Origin: [Chlorobium] sp. 445
Lineage (GTDB): Bacteria > Bacteroidota > Chlorobiia > Chlorobiales > Thermochlorobacteraceae
Length of the DNA stretch: 64,000 bases
NCBI GenBank assembly: GCA_002763895.1
Contig: NSLH01000011.1
Span: 26,092-90,091, forward strand
Reading direction: 5' to 3'
Position 1 is the first letter of the stretch. Each line of letters opens with the position of its first letter. Made by a program: the position numbers and the translations under genes. The notes under the pieces are model-generated. The model saw only the letters and a program-made list of their open reading frames with translations, had not been told where the DNA came from and ran no database searches. Positions 40,236-51,802 of the stretch are shown one piece after another.

Positions 40236-42235
40236 TCAGTACAACAAGCCAAAACTCAAGCGAAAGTTTCTTCCGGGCATTGGGAAACTGCGAATGACTT
40301 GATAGTGCTCATCAAACACATTATTGAGGTCACACTTTACGGTGATATTCACACCCCAGAGCGTCTCTTCAAAGCGCAGCGTTAGATCGCTGAGCGCATA
40401 CGGCAGCAGCAGATTCGCCATGATATTTTCTCCTAATTGGTAACGATAGCCGACAAAACTCCACATCCAAGTTAGGGCAAGTTTTTTCCATGATGCACTC
40501 AATATCACGGCAGCATTTTCAAACGGCGTGTAAGCGATTTGATTGCCAAATGTGAGCGATTGCGGCGTGATATCCAGTACGGTTTGATATGTGTAGTTTG
40601 CTGCAATTGACAGCTCAAGCTCAAAGACTTTTTTGAAGACACTTTCCAAGCGTACATCAACGCCTGTGGCTTCTACAAGCGCAATGTTTTGCATTGACCA
40701 GTTAAACGCATCACGCGGCACGGCAAGAATTTTATCAATGGTCAGATTGCGAAATGCATCCACACGCAGCGCCGCATACTGCACAGGGCTCTGATTGAGA
40801 AGCTCGTAACCTGCACCAATGTTGATTTGCTCAACACGCTCAGGGCGCAAGTTAATGTTGCCCACACGCGTATAGTAAAGGTCGTTGAAGGTTGGCATGC
40901 GGAAACTTTGTTTGTACGACGCACGCAAACGCAGACCTAGTTCTGTAAAGGGCATGTAGGCAATTGAAAGCGTTGGCGTCAGCACTTGCCGTGCAGGGGC
41001 AGCTTCGTTTTGCACCGTTGTCTCGCTGACAAATGTCGCTAGCAAATTTGCATCCAAGTTCCATTGTTCTTGGCGCACTTTAGCACCAATGACGGTGTAG
41101 GTTGTCCACCGCGTCGGTTTTGAAAATTGCCACAGTGTGGCATCCAGCGTATTGATTGCAACATCACTTGCGGCATTGAGCGTAAGCCACGCTGCAGGTT
41201 TATAGCTAAAACTTGCTGCAATATAGCCTTCGCGCTGCATGTAGCGATCATCAATCCCGCCTGTGGTCAGTGCAAGTGGGTCTTGAAACCGCAAATCGTT
41301 TTGAGCCAGCTTGGTATTTATTCCAAGACGCACTTGTTCAGAGGCTTCGGCTTCAAGTGAGGCTTGCCAGAATGCATCGCTGACCCAAAGTCGCTGCTGG
41401 GAATTTTCAAAGTTATCAATAATAGCGGCATTCGGTAAGCCTCGCTCAGAGTTGTAGAGATAGAGTTTTGAACGCAGTCTCATGCGGCGCGTGAATCTGG
41501 CACTAAGGTCGGCTTCGAAACGTGTGCTATGCACATCGCTGTTTTGGCGCTCTAACTTAATTGCCTGCGCCCCATCTTGAAAAATGTAAGGATATCGCCC
41601 GCTTGCAGTTTGACGCTCAAAGCTCACTGCGGTCCTCCATGCTGGACTTAGCGTAACAGCAGAACTTAGGCTTGTGCTTACAAAATCAAATGAACCGACT
41701 TGCTGCATTGCACGCACCTGAATAGGTCTACTGATTTCGCTCTCATCTTGAGCGCGGCTGATGATACTAAGCAAGCTGGCAGCGGCGTAAGCGCGCGCTG
41801 GACTTAAATCATCTGTGGGATTGCCTTGCAAGAGTTCAATGCGAGCGACATTTTCAAGAGAAAACTTTCCTAAGTCAATTTGCCCCGTTTGCGTATCCGA
41901 CAGCTTGATGCCGTCGAGTTGCACACTGGTATGCTCAGCGCCAAGCTACGCACAGAAATGGTTTTTAGACCACCAATGCCGCCGTAGTCTTTGAGCATGA
42001 CACTGGGTAGTTGGCGCACTGCATCGGCAAGTGTGTTGGCAGCACTGCGTGCTAACTCTTGCTGCGAGAGTGATTCGTACGGCACAGCTGACTCTGCTGG
42101 GCGTACCCAACGCTTCGCCTTGATTTCAAGCTCTTTGACTTCGACAGATTTGAGCGTATCACTTTCTTGCGCAAGTAGGCACACAACTCGTGCCCAACAC
42201 AGCAGCGTTATTATTGCATAGTTACGGCAACACAT
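40236..42235 (-). CDS. TonB-dependent receptor, BtuB-like, frameshifted
   Basis: About 666 residues after repair. Signal peptide at the N-terminus (IITLLCWARVVCLLAQ). The plug domain contains SVEVKELEIKAKRWV, ANTLADAVRQLPSVML, KDYGGIGGLKTISVRSLG and SVQLDGIKL. A barrel of many strands ends in NFRLSFGLLY. The frame breaks at 41937-41942: one missing G restores SLGAEHTSVQLDGI. Adjacent cobO makes a corrinoid the best guess for substrate. No cobalamin riboswitch was recognised upstream, so this stays an inference. Confidence 0.85.
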
Positions 42236-42362
42236 ATTTTAAATTTAGAACTTTATGCCTACCTACGAAACTTCATTGCTCATCACTGTAGCTTGATGTT
42301 ATTGTGCATCTTTTGCCATCATTTATCTTCTACATCAATTCAAACTCGAAGACTATACACAC

Positions 42363-42953
42363 ATGGCACTTTCGCGTGATGAAATTCTTTCAATTTTCAA
42401 ATCTACTGGGGCACTGCTTGAAGGACATTTTCTGCTTTCTTCTGGCTTGCACAGTCCACACTATTTTCAATGCGCCAAAGTGTTGCAGTATCCAAAATAT
42501 CTGACACTGCTCTGTCAGCCGATTGCAGAGCACTTTGCCTCAGCGCAGCTCGATGTGGTGATTTCGCCTGCAATTGGTGGGATTGTAGTCGGCACTGAAG
42601 TTGGTCGATTGCTTGGTGTGCGCACGATTTTTGCCGAACGTGAAAACGGTATTATGACACTTCGGCGTGGCTTTGAGGTGCATCCAAAAGAGCGCTGTTT
42701 GATTGTAGAAGATGTCGTTACGACTGGTGGCTCGGTGCGCGAAGTGATGGAGATTGTCCATGCAAACGGTGCTACGGTTGCTGGCGTAGGTTTTATTGTC
42801 GATCGCAGCAATGGCAAAGTTAGACTTGCAGACAATCAATTTTCACTTTTGCAGATGGATGTCGTAGCTTACAAGCCTGAAGATGTGCCGCCTGAACTTG
42901 CTCGTTTGCCTGCGGTCAAACCCGGCAGTCGCACACAGCCGAAACTTACATAA
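42363..42953 (+). CDS. pyrE: Orotate phosphoribosyltransferase
   Basis: De novo pyrimidine synthesis: orotate plus PRPP to OMP. 196 residues. The PRPP-binding loop is [17 protein letters not shown]. The N-terminal helix and [19 protein letters not shown], plus [17 protein letters not shown], are typical of PyrE. Its last 8 bases overlap the 3' end of convergent priA. Confidence 0.95.
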   Translation: MALSRDEILSIFKSTGALLEGHFLLSSGLHSPHYFQCAKVLQYPKYLTLLCQPIAEHFASAQLDVVISPAIGGIVVGTEVGRLLGVRTIFAERENGIMTLRRGFEVHPKERCLIVEDVVTTGGSVREVMEIVHANGATVAGVGFIVDRSNGKVRLADNQFSLLQMDVVAYKPEDVPPELARLPAVKPGSRTQPKLT

Positions 42954-45420
42954 TGCTTTGTGTGTCGACATCAATATCCAGACGCACACGATTGCCCCAG
43001 CGCTTACGAAACTCTGCCTGCAGTGTGCGGTAAAGTGATTTTGCAAGTCGCATACCATTCTTTTGCTTAATCAAAATTTGGTAACGGAAATTGCCTTTGA
43101 GTTTTGCAAGCACCGCTGGCACTGGACCCAGCACATCGAAGTGTGTTGCATTAAGCAGTGGCAAGAGCAATTTTGAAAACTCACATGCGGCGTCTGAGAC
43201 CTCGCTTTCATGCTTGCCTGAAAACTCAATTTTGACTAGGCGCGAAAACGGTGGATAAAACAGTGGCTGACGGTTTGCGACTTCGTAGCCGAAAAATCGT
43301 TGATAGTCTTGCTGCAAGAGCAAGCGAAAAATATCACTCTCTAGGTTATAGACTTGCAAATACACTTCACCTTTTTTCTGAGCGCGCCCTGCACGACCTG
43401 CCACTTGTAAGAGCAAGGCATATAAGCGTTCGCCAGCACGAAAATCTGGCAGCGAGAGTCCAATATCAGCAGCAAGCACGCCGACCAGAGTTACATTTGG
43501 AAAATCTAATCCTTTGGCAACCATTTGTGTGCCGAGCAAAATTCGTGCTTTGCCTTCTGCAAATTCATGAAGAATTTTTGCATGTGCATTTTTGCGCGAG
43601 ACGGTATCTAAATCCATGCGTAGAATGCGCTCATTTGGAAAGAGCTCTTGTAGCTCCTGCTCAACACGCTCTGTGCCACTTGATTTGAACGAGAGTTTTT
43701 CTGATCCGCACCGACGGCAATGCTGCACAAGTGCCTTTGTCTTGCCGCAGTAATGACAGCGCAGATGATTGTCTTGCAAGTGATAGACCATTGGCACGCT
43801 GCACTCGCTGCACATTTCAATCCATCCGCAATCTTCACACTGCACGCTGCCTGCATAGCCACGCCGGTTTTGAAACAAAATGACTTGCTCATTTTTCTCT
43901 AAGCGTGCACGAATTTCATTGTAGAGCAGCTCTGAAATCGATGGCGTAATTTTTGTTGCGCGTGCAATGTGAATGAGCTTAAGTTCGGGCATAGCTACAG
44001 CATCGGCACGCTTTGTGAGTGTGAGCAATTCATATTTGCCTACCCTTGCATTTTGAAACGATTCCATGGAAGGCGTCGCCGAGCCTAATAAGCAGAGTGC
44101 ATTTTCAAACCGTGCACGCATCACCGCTACATCTCTTGCATGGTAGCGTGGCGCTTGATCACACTGCTTGTAAGATGACTCATGCTCTTCATCGACAATA
44201 ATGAGTCCTAAGTTTGGCACAGGTGCAAACACCGTTGAGCGCGGTCCTAATGCAATTTTCGCTTTGCCGTGCTTGAGACTTTGCCAGGCATCAAATTTTT
44301 CTCCATCTGACATTGCGCTGTGTAGCACACGCACAGCATCACCGAAATGGCTACGGAATCGTGATGCTGTCTGTGGCGTCAATGAAATTTCTGGCACAAG
44401 CACAATTACGGATCGTCCGAGGCTTAATGCTTTCCGGATTGCTTCAATGTACATCCATGTCTTGCCACTGCCTGTTACACCGTAGAGCAGCGCTGTCTTG
44501 AACTGCTGCTGTTCCAAGAGTTGATAGAGGCGCTGCACGACAACTTGCTGCTCATCGTTAAACTCGATTTCTTTTCGCTGCTCTGAAAATGATTGCAAAA
44601 ACTCGCGAGTAATTTGTGTTTTTTCGCTGATGAAAATTCCTTTTTCAACCAGTGCATTGAGTGTTGCTGTGCTTGCTCCAAGTTCATCTGCAAAGGCGCT
44701 GGATTTGCCTAACCTCATAAAATTTTGCAGTGCTTCTGCTTGCTTTCGTGAGCGTTTGAGCATCTGCAAAAGTTCTTCGCATTCTGATTCAGAATACAGC
44801 TTTGCAAGGCGATACGCTGTTTTGAATTTGGGGTTAGCGTTTTGCACAAACGTCTTTTTGATTTCAATCAGTCCTACACGCTCGAGTTCAGAGAGTGCAG
44901 CTCGGATATGCCTCGAGCCCAGTCGACGCTGAAGCTGTGCAACCGTGAGTTTTTTCTTCTCTTCGAGCAGTTGTACAATTCGCCGACGGAGTTCTGTCTT
45001 GACTATTTTTTCGTCAGGATGCTGCAAAGCAAATTCACGCAGTGATACCACTTCCTTTGGTCTGATGCGCAGCGCTGAGGGCAGTGTCGCATAAATTGCT
45101 TCAATCGGAAAAGAGACATAATACTCTGACATCCACAGCGCCAGTTGCATTAGCTCTGCGGAAAGTGCTGGCTCGCCATTATCAAACACATCGAGAATTT
45201 CACCCATCGGTGGCGCCGTAAGTTCCTCTTCTGTAAGGTAGGCGGCGACAAAACCAAGACGCTCCGATTTTGCTGCCCCCTTTCGTCCAAACTCTACCAA
45301 TACCCTACTGCCGATGCGAACCATTTCGGAAAATTCAATAGGCACACGATAGGCATAGGCACGATCGCTGAATGAATGCTCAACATAGACCGAGACATAT
45401 CGGTAGCTTAAAGCGCTCAT
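42946..45420 (-). CDS. priA: Primosomal helicase PriA
   Basis: Replication-restart 3'-5' helicase of about 824 residues. An N-terminal DNA-binding domain is followed by Walker [23 protein letters not shown] box [23 protein letters not shown], and a zinc-binding Cys cluster (CEDCG, CSEC, CHYC, CRRC) in the helicase insert, then [17 protein letters not shown]. The ATG at 45420 ([15 protein letters not shown]) was preferred to an upstream start at 45450. All functional motifs look intact. Confidence 0.95.
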   Translation of the reverse strand: MSALSYRYVSVYVEHSFSDRAYAYRVPIEFSEMVRIGSRVLVEFGRKGAAKSERLGFVAAYLTEEELTAPPMGEILDVFDNGEPALSAELMQLALWMSEYYVSFPIEAIYATLPSALRIRPKEVVSLREFALQHPDEKIVKTELRRRIVQLLEEKKKLTVAQLQRRLGSRHIRAALSELERVGLIEIKKTFVQNANPKFKTAYRLAKLYSESECEELLQMLKRSRKQAEALQNFMRLGKSSAFADELGASTATLNALVEKGIFISEKTQITREFLQSFSEQRKEIEFNDEQQVVVQRLYQLLEQQQFKTALLYGVTGSGKTWMYIEAIRKALSLGRSVIVLVPEISLTPQTASRFRSHFGDAVRVLHSAMSDGEKFDAWQSLKHGKAKIALGPRSTVFAPVPNLGLIIVDEEHESSYKQCDQAPRYHARDVAVMRARFENALCLLGSATPSMESFQNARVGKYELLTLTKRADAVAMPELKLIHIARATKITPSISELLYNEIRARLEKNEQVILFQNRRGYAGSVQCEDCGWIEMCSECSVPMVYHLQDNHLRCHYCGKTKALVQHCRRCGSEKLSFKSSGTERVEQELQELFPNERILRMDLDTVSRKNAHAKILHEFAEGKARILLGTQMVAKGLDFPNVTLVGVLAADIGLSLPDFRAGERLYALLLQVAGRAGRAQKKGEVYLQVYNLESDIFRLLLQQDYQRFFGYEVANRQPLFYPPFSRLVKIEFSGKHESEVSDAACEFSKLLLPLLNATHFDVLGPVPAVLAKLKGNFRYQILIKQKNGMRLAKSLYRTLQAEFRKRWGNRVRLDIDVDTQSIM

Positions 45421-45564
45421 ACCTATAGAGAAATTCAAAGTTACTCTCAATCTTGCGGCTTAAAGAGAGCACAATGTCTACTCTCTTGCTTGTTCCAAAA
45501 CACAGCTCATACGAACTCTACGGATTTTCATGCAAGGCTCTTTATTCAAGTAAGTCGGGCAGCA

Positions 45565-45599
45565 GTTTGACATTTTTTTGACATTTTTTTGACAAACTC
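45565..45599. repeat. Tandem TTTGACATTTT repeat upstream of the macroglobulin gene
   Basis: TTTGACA occurs three times at an 11-base period, separated by T-runs (about 45567-45595). The block is flanked by AGTTTG and CAAACT, an inverted pair. The three TTGACA cores are one helical turn apart. It lies in the priA-macroglobulin divergent region (45421-45673) and may be a promoter or bending element. Function unknown. Confidence 0.45.
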
Positions 45600-45673
45600 T
45601 TGCATCTTTTTTTGCAAGTTTGCAGATGTTTTACAATCGCTTCAAACTTCAAACACAAAACTTCAACTGCACT

Positions 45674-48600
45674 ATGCCCCGCTTGAGCCTGTTCATCTTG
45701 CTTTGCTTTGTTTCAACTTCATTTTCAACATCACTGCTTTTTGCACAACCGACACCCAAACCCAAAATGGACAATGATTACCAAAAAGATTGGAAGGCTG
45801 TTACAGAAAAAGAAAGTAAGGGCTTACCGAAATCTGCGCGCGAACTTGTCGAGAAAATTTATCTCAAAGCCAAAGCAGAGCGCAATGCACCAGAGCAGGT
45901 CAAAGCCTTGATTCATCTTGCCAAATATACAGTCCAAACTGAAGAAGAGGGTCTTGTCAAAGCGATTGTATCGCTTGAAGCGGAAGCCAAGAGTGCGCTT
46001 TTTCCTGTTCAACCTCTGCTGTATTCACTGCTCGCGGATTTTTACTGGCAATACTATCAACACAACCGCTGGCGATTTCTTCAACGCACCGAGACAGCAC
46101 AAATTTTAGATAGCGATATTCGCACATGGGATTTGCAGAAACTTTTTGAGCGCATCACAGCTATGCATAGCCTTGCACTCTCGAGCAAGTCTGAGCTGCA
46201 AAAAACACCGCTTTCAGTCTACGATTCCATTCTTGATACTGCCAAAGATTCTAAAAAGTATCGCCCTACACTTTTTGATTTTCTTGCACATCGTGCACTT
46301 AAGTTTTACTGCAACGAAGAATCATCGCTTCCTCGACCGACTTATGAGTTTGAACTCACTTCGCTCAATGGATTTAAGCCAGCGAAAGCCTTTGTGCACA
46401 TAAAGTTTATGACGCGTGATACCTCATCACTCAAATACCGTGCACTGCTACTCTATCAAGACCTAATTGATTTTCATCTTAACGATAAAACGGCTGACGC
46501 TTTAATTGATGTCGAGCTTGAGCGCTTGAGTTATGTACGCCAAATTACTTTTCACAGCGAAAAAGATGCAGCCTACGAACAAGCCTTAAAGCAGCTGGAA
46601 ATGCAGTATCGCAATTCCCCTGCTTCTACCGATGTCCTTTACAGACTTGCATGTTACCACTTCGATCGTGATTCAGAAAAAGATTCGGAGGGCTACAACG
46701 GCAAACAACGTGCTTTGAGACTTTGCAATGAAGCCATTCAACGTGCACCAAACTCTCGTGGCGCTATCGATTGCCGCAGTCTCAAAAGCAGGATTCTTGC
46801 AAAACGGTTTAGTCTGCGTGGCGAGCTGTGCGTAGCCCCTAATCAGCCCTTTCGTGTGCTAGCAGAATATCAAAACTTCAACAAAGCCTACTTTCGCCTC
46901 ATCCAACTTCCCAACACGAACACATGGTCTTTTGAGGAGTCTACAGAAAGCCGCATTTTGAAAGCCTTGAAGTTGAAGCCGATTCGTGAGTTCTCACAAG
47001 ATTTTCCTTTACCGAATGACTTGCTCACACACCGTGCCGAGCTCAAAGTCGATGGGCTACCGACCGGTCGCTATGCATTGCTTATGAGCGCAAGAGCCGA
47101 TTTCAAGCAAGACGAAAATAAACTTGAGCTCTTAGAGTTTTGGTCAACTTCACTCTCGCTTGTCAAGAGCAGCGGAGATGAAGATGGTGCACAAACCTTT
47201 TTCGTGCTTAATGCACAGACTGGCAAAGCACTGGCTGGTGCAACAGCTGAACTTTTTCGAACAGAATATAACTATGCAAATCGCCGCGCACGTCGGCTCA
47301 AAATTGGTCAATACACAAGTGATAAAGACGGTAAATTTATCGTGCGCAGCATGAAATATGCGTTCCAAATCGATCTACGCTATAAAGACGACCGCTTCAT
47401 TGCGCCAGATGAATTCTATGCCTCCAGATCATACATACAGTCAGAACAATCCTCCTACTTTATTTCACTTTTCACCGACCGTAGCATTTATCGACCAGGG
47501 CAAACGATTTACTTCAAGGGAATTGTCTTAAGGCGCAGCATAGACGACACAAAGTATGATGTAGTCACAAATGACCGTGTTCGAGTAACCTTCTACGATG
47601 TGAATTATCAAGTGATTTCTGCGCTTTCTCTGCAAACTAATGATTACGGTACGTTTCACGGCAGTTTCATTGCACCTACTGGTGTGCTCACAGGCAGGAT
47701 GCAGATCGAAGCCAAGAGCAAAGGCACGGGCTGCGTCTTTGTGCAGGTTGAAGAATATAAGCGACCAAAATTTGAAGTCTTGTTCAACCCTGTGTCGGGC
47801 TCTTATCGGCTAAATGATCTTGTAAGAGTAACAGGCGTAGCCAAATCTTATGCAGGTGCCAATCTTACGGATGCCACAGTTAAGTTTCGTGTGGTACGCA
47901 ATACGCAATTTCCAATATGGTGGCGCTGGTGGATTGCGCCTCCTACTGTCGCTGCACGCGAAATTGCACACGGCACGCTTCACACTGATGCCAAGGGTGA
48001 ATTTGTCATTGAATTCCCTGCAGTGCCTGATAAAAGCATTCCTGAAAGTGATGACCCTGAATTTACTTACACGGTCTATGCTGATGTTACTGACCTGAAC
48101 GGCGAGACGCGCACAGCAGAGACTTCAGTGCAAGTTGGCTACCTTGCTCTGCGTGCCTCACTTAAACTTCCCGATGCAATTGATAAGACCAAGCCCCCCA
48201 AGGCTATCATTGAAACACAAAATTTGAGCGGCACATTTGAACCAGCTCAAGGCACACTCACACTCTACAAAGTTCCTGAACCTGCTCAGCCTCTGCGAGA
48301 ACGGCTTTGGGAAGCACCTGACCAATTGACATTGACGAAAACTCAATACAACGCGCTCTTCCCTGATGATTACTACGCAGATGAAGACCGTATCACGAGC
48401 CAAACGGTTGGCACAACGCCACAAGTCTTTTCGTTCAATAACCGCACTGCACCCGAAGCTCTTGAGTTGCCTTTTGCTTCAATGGAATCTGGCAGATACC
48501 TTGCTGTACTTGAAACCCAAGACCGTTTTGGTAAGCTGCTCAAGCTCGAACAGCGCTTCACACTTTACTCACCCAGCGATACCAAACCTGCTGCCACTGT

Positions 48601-51600
48601 ACCCTCCTTTTTCATCATTCCTGAAGACAAGAGCTACGAGCCGGGCGAGACTTTCAAATTCATTTGGGGCTCTGCTTACCCTGATGTTCAAGCCTACTAT
48701 GAACTCGAGCATCGTGGCAAACTCATCAAATCTGAGCTCCTGCAAGCCAGCACCTCACAACAGGTGTATGAAATTCCAATCAAAGAAGAATACCGTGGCA
48801 ACATCTCGTTTCGCATCTACTTCGTGCATCGCTATCGTTTCTACCAAGAACAGCATACAATTACTGTGCCCTGGACAAACAAAGAGTTGCGTGTCGAGTG
48901 GTCATCGTTTCGCAATAAACTTTTGCCCGGTGCTGAAGAAGAATGGTCGCTCAAACTCAGTGGTTCAAAAGGCGAGAAGGTCGCGGCGGAAATGGTCGCG
49001 GCGCTGTACGATGCCTCACTTGATGCATTCTTGCCGCATAAGTGGTCGCTTTCACTCTATCCTTACTTTTATGCTCAACGCTATGCCAGCGCCGGCAACG
49101 CGTTCAGCGTCATTCAAGCTCAAGGCTTAGAGCTGGACTGGAATCGCTACGAAGATTCTTACTATGCAGAGTATGATGCACTAAAAAACTACGGATTGGA
49201 GTTTTTCGGATACCTTGGTCCCTTTGGCCCCGGCCTTGTCCTTAGCTCTAGCGCAGGTGGCCTTGGCGCAGCGAATGCTCGTCGGCAGCGTGATGATGAA
49301 GATATGGATAGGGAAACTGCGACGGCGGCGTCCCCTATGGCTGATGACGCTGAACGTGTAACTGCACAGGACAAAAAGTCTGCACCACGTGCCACACCGC
49401 AGCCTGCCACCGATTTCAGTGCAGTCAAGGTGCGCAAGAATCTGAACGAAACCGCGTTCTTTTTCCCGACCTTGACCACGAACGACAAAGGCGAGATCAT
49501 CTTCCGCTTCAAAGTGCCCGAAGCTTTGACCAGATGGAAATTCTTGGGCTTAGCGCATACCAAAGATATGCAGGTTGGTCAGCTCTCTGCGGAGACTGTT
49601 ACACAAAAAGAGCTCATGGCACAGCCCAATCCTCCACGCTTTCTGCGTGAAAACGATGAGATTGAATTTCCTGTCAAAATCACGAACCTTTCCGACCAAG
49701 TGCTTAGCGGCTCTGCACAACTTTCTCTGCTTGATGCAACGACGATGCGACCGCTCTCTCTGAAAGGGTTAGGCGAACAAACTTTCAGCGTAAAGGCGAG
49801 CAGCGATGCCGTACTTTTCTGGCGCCTCAAAATTCCTGAAGGTGTCTCCGCTGTACTTTATCGTGCCGTTGCAAAGGCTGGCAATTTTTCAGACGGTGAA
49901 GAAAATGTGATTCCGACGCTCACCGATAAGATGCTGGTTACGGAAAGTCTACCTCTGCCTGTGCGAGCCAAGCAAACCAAATCGTTTGAGCTCACGAAAC
50001 TGCTGCAAGCCTCGAGCTCCAGCACACTTCGACACGAGCGACTGACACTAGAATTTACCTCCAATCCTGCTTGGTATGCGGTGCAAGCCTTGCCGTATCT
50101 TTTAGAATTTCCGCATGAGTGCGCCGAGCAAATGTTCTCGCGCTACTACGCCAACAGCATCGCTTCATTTGTAGCAAATTCTTCACCGAAGATTCAGCAA
50201 GTCTTTGAGCGCTGGAAAAATGAACAGCCTTCCGCACTGCTCTCTAAGCTAGAGAAAAATGAGGAACTCAAACAAGCGCTGCTGGCAGAAACGCCATGGG
50301 TTCTTGATGGCAGAAGTGAATCCGAGCGCAAGCGCCGCATTGCCCTGCTTTTTGACCTCAACACCCTTGCACAGAGTCTGAAACAGACAGAGCAAAAACT
50401 TGCTGCTATGCAACTGCCCAGTGGCGGCTTTCCTTGGTTTTCAGGTATGCCTGAAAGTCGCTGGGTTACGCAGCATATTGTTGCAGGCATAGGACATTTG
50501 GATAAACTTGGCATTTACAAACGTGCCAAAGATGTTGCACTCATTAGCGCTATGCCTTCATCGCTTGGTGCAGCGATGGGTCGTGCCATTGCCTATCTCG
50601 ATGAGAGCATGACACGTGAATACGAGTGGATTATGCAGCACTCGAAAAAGCCCGAAGATGATCATTTGAGTTATCTTGCTATTCACTATCTCTATGCACG
50701 CAGTTACTTCACGGACATTCCCATTGACGGCAGAGAGCGTCAGCTTAAAGCCTTTGAATACTGGACACGCCAAGCTGAAAAGTATTGGACTGCACGCAAC
50801 ATTATGCTCAAAGGCATGCTTGCCCTTGCTTTCCACCGTTTTGGCACACCTGACGCACAGAATCGTGCAAAAGATATCATGCGCTCTATTCAGGAATATG
50901 CTCTGCGCTCTGACGAATTAGGCATGTACTGGAAGGACAACACATCAGGCTACTATTGGTATCAAGCTCCAATTGAGACACAGGCTCTGCTCATTGAATG
51001 CTTTGATGAAATTCTGGACGATCGTGCCTCTGTAGAAGCCATGAAAACTTGGCTACTTAAACACAAACAAACGCATGACTGGCGCACAACAAAAGCTACG
51101 GCAGAAGCCTGCTATGCTCTGCTGCTGCGCAGCGCTGATTTGCTTGCCAGCACCCAACTTGCAGAAGTTACTTTAGGTTCGCTCGCGATCAATGCGCAAA
51201 CACGTCCTGACTTGAAAGTCGAAGCCGGCACGGGATATTTCAAGACCGCTTGGACAAAAGACGCTGTCAAACCTGAATATGGCAAGGTTACGGTCAACAA
51301 TCCGAATGATGTTGTTGCATGGGGTGCGCTGTATTGGCAATACTTTGAGCAAATGGATAAAATCACTGCAGCAATAGAAACACCACTCAAACTCAAAAAA
51401 CAACTTTTCATTAAACGCATGACCGACAAAGGCGAGGAGCTTGCACCGATTAGCGAGAAAACACCAATTAAAGTCGGTGATGTTGTCAAAGTTCGACTTG
51501 AACTGCGTTTAGATCGGGATATGGAGTTTCTTCACCTCAAAGATATGCGCGCCTCTGGTTTTGAGCCGCTTAGTGTACTTTCGCAATACAAGTATCAGGA

Positions 51601-51802
51601 TGGCTTAGGCTACTACGAATCTACGCGCGATGTTGCCACACACTTTTTTATGGATTATGCGCCAAAAGGTGTGTATGTGTTTGAGTATGCGCTACGCGCT
51701 GTGCATCGTGGCAAATTTCAGAATGGCATTGCTACCATTCAATCCATGTATGCCCCAGAATTTAGTAGTCACAGTGAGGGCATTGTAGTCAGTATCAAGT
51801 GA
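45674..51802 (+). CDS. Alpha-2-macroglobulin family protein
   Basis: Very large exported protein of about 2042 residues. The signal peptide (LFILLCFVSTSFSTSLLFA) makes the ATG at 45674 the likely start. An N-terminal helical region of about 350 residues may be TPR-like. MG domains follow; MG2 is marked by FTDRSIYRPGQTIYFKGIV near residue 600. A low-complexity, charged segment (about 1200-1250, DDEDMDRETATAASP) occupies the bait-region position. The A2M domain starts near 1258 (ETAFFFPTLTTNDKGEI). A thioester motif CAEQ is at about residue 1483, then an alpha-helical toroid and a receptor-like end. A periplasmic protease-trapping role is known for the family. No pbpC is adjacent; its stop overlaps bchI by eight bases. 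Confidence 0.9.
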   Translation: MPRLSLFILLCFVSTSFSTSLLFAQPTPKPKMDNDYQKDWKAVTEKESKGLPKSARELVEKIYLKAKAERNAPEQVKALIHLAKYTVQTEEEGLVKAIVSLEAEAKSALFPVQPLLYSLLADFYWQYYQHNRWRFLQRTETAQILDSDIRTWDLQKLFERITAMHSLALSSKSELQKTPLSVYDSILDTAKDSKKYRPTLFDFLAHRALKFYCNEESSLPRPTYEFELTSLNGFKPAKAFVHIKFMTRDTSSLKYRALLLYQDLIDFHLNDKTADALIDVELERLSYVRQITFHSEKDAAYEQALKQLEMQYRNSPASTDVLYRLACYHFDRDSEKDSEGYNGKQRALRLCNEAIQRAPNSRGAIDCRSLKSRILAKRFSLRGELCVAPNQPFRVLAEYQNFNKAYFRLIQLPNTNTWSFEESTESRILKALKLKPIREFSQDFPLPNDLLTHRAELKVDGLPTGRYALLMSARADFKQDENKLELLEFWSTSLSLVKSSGDEDGAQTFFVLNAQTGKALAGATAELFRTEYNYANRRARRLKIGQYTSDKDGKFIVRSMKYAFQIDLRYKDDRFIAPDEFYASRSYIQSEQSSYFISLFTDRSIYRPGQTIYFKGIVLRRSIDDTKYDVVTNDRVRVTFYDVNYQVISALSLQTNDYGTFHGSFIAPTGVLTGRMQIEAKSKGTGCVFVQVEEYKRPKFEVLFNPVSGSYRLNDLVRVTGVAKSYAGANLTDATVKFRVVRNTQFPIWWRWWIAPPTVAAREIAHGTLHTDAKGEFVIEFPAVPDKSIPESDDPEFTYTVYADVTDLNGETRTAETSVQVGYLALRASLKLPDAIDKTKPPKAIIETQNLSGTFEPAQGTLTLYKVPEPAQPLRERLWEAPDQLTLTKTQYNALFPDDYYADEDRITSQTVGTTPQVFSFNNRTAPEALELPFASMESGRYLAVLETQDRFGKLLKLEQRFTLYSPSDTKPAATVPSFFIIPEDKSYEPGETFKFIWGSAYPDVQAYYELEHRGKLIKSELLQASTSQQVYEIPIKEEYRGNISFRIYFVHRYRFYQEQHTITVPWTNKELRVEWSSFRNKLLPGAEEEWSLKLSGSKGEKVAAEMVAALYDASLDAFLPHKWSLSLYPYFYAQRYASAGNAFSVIQAQGLELDWNRYEDSYYAEYDALKNYGLEFFGYLGPFGPGLVLSSSAGGLGAANARRQRDDEDMDRETATAASPMADDAERVTAQDKKSAPRATPQPATDFSAVKVRKNLNETAFFFPTLTTNDKGEIIFRFKVPEALTRWKFLGLAHTKDMQVGQLSAETVTQKELMAQPNPPRFLRENDEIEFPVKITNLSDQVLSGSAQLSLLDATTMRPLSLKGLGEQTFSVKASSDAVLFWRLKIPEGVSAVLYRAVAKAGNFSDGEENVIPTLTDKMLVTESLPLPVRAKQTKSFELTKLLQASSSSTLRHERLTLEFTSNPAWYAVQALPYLLEFPHECAEQMFSRYYANSIASFVANSSPKIQQVFERWKNEQPSALLSKLEKNEELKQALLAETPWVLDGRSESERKRRIALLFDLNTLAQSLKQTEQKLAAMQLPSGGFPWFSGMPESRWVTQHIVAGIGHLDKLGIYKRAKDVALISAMPSSLGAAMGRAIAYLDESMTREYEWIMQHSKKPEDDHLSYLAIHYLYARSYFTDIPIDGRERQLKAFEYWTRQAEKYWTARNIMLKGMLALAFHRFGTPDAQNRAKDIMRSIQEYALRSDELGMYWKDNTSGYYWYQAPIETQALLIECFDEILDDRASVEAMKTWLLKHKQTHDWRTTKATAEACYALLLRSADLLASTQLAEVTLGSLAINAQTRPDLKVEAGTGYFKTAWTKDAVKPEYGKVTVNNPNDVVAWGALYWQYFEQMDKITAAIETPLKLKKQLFIKRMTDKGEELAPISEKTPIKVGDVVKVRLELRLDRDMEFLHLKDMRASGFEPLSVLSQYKYQDGLGYYESTRDVATHFFMDYAPKGVYVFEYALRAVHRGKFQNGIATIQSMYAPEFSSHSEGIVVSIK

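Noticed and set aside
42236..42362. Cobalamin riboswitch upstream of the BtuB-like receptor
   Set aside because: The gap is short and no B12-box-like conserved core was seen.
48366..49130. 254-codon open frame inside the macroglobulin gene
   Set aside because: Same strand, different frame, low-complexity composition; the macroglobulin reading is continuous and well supported.
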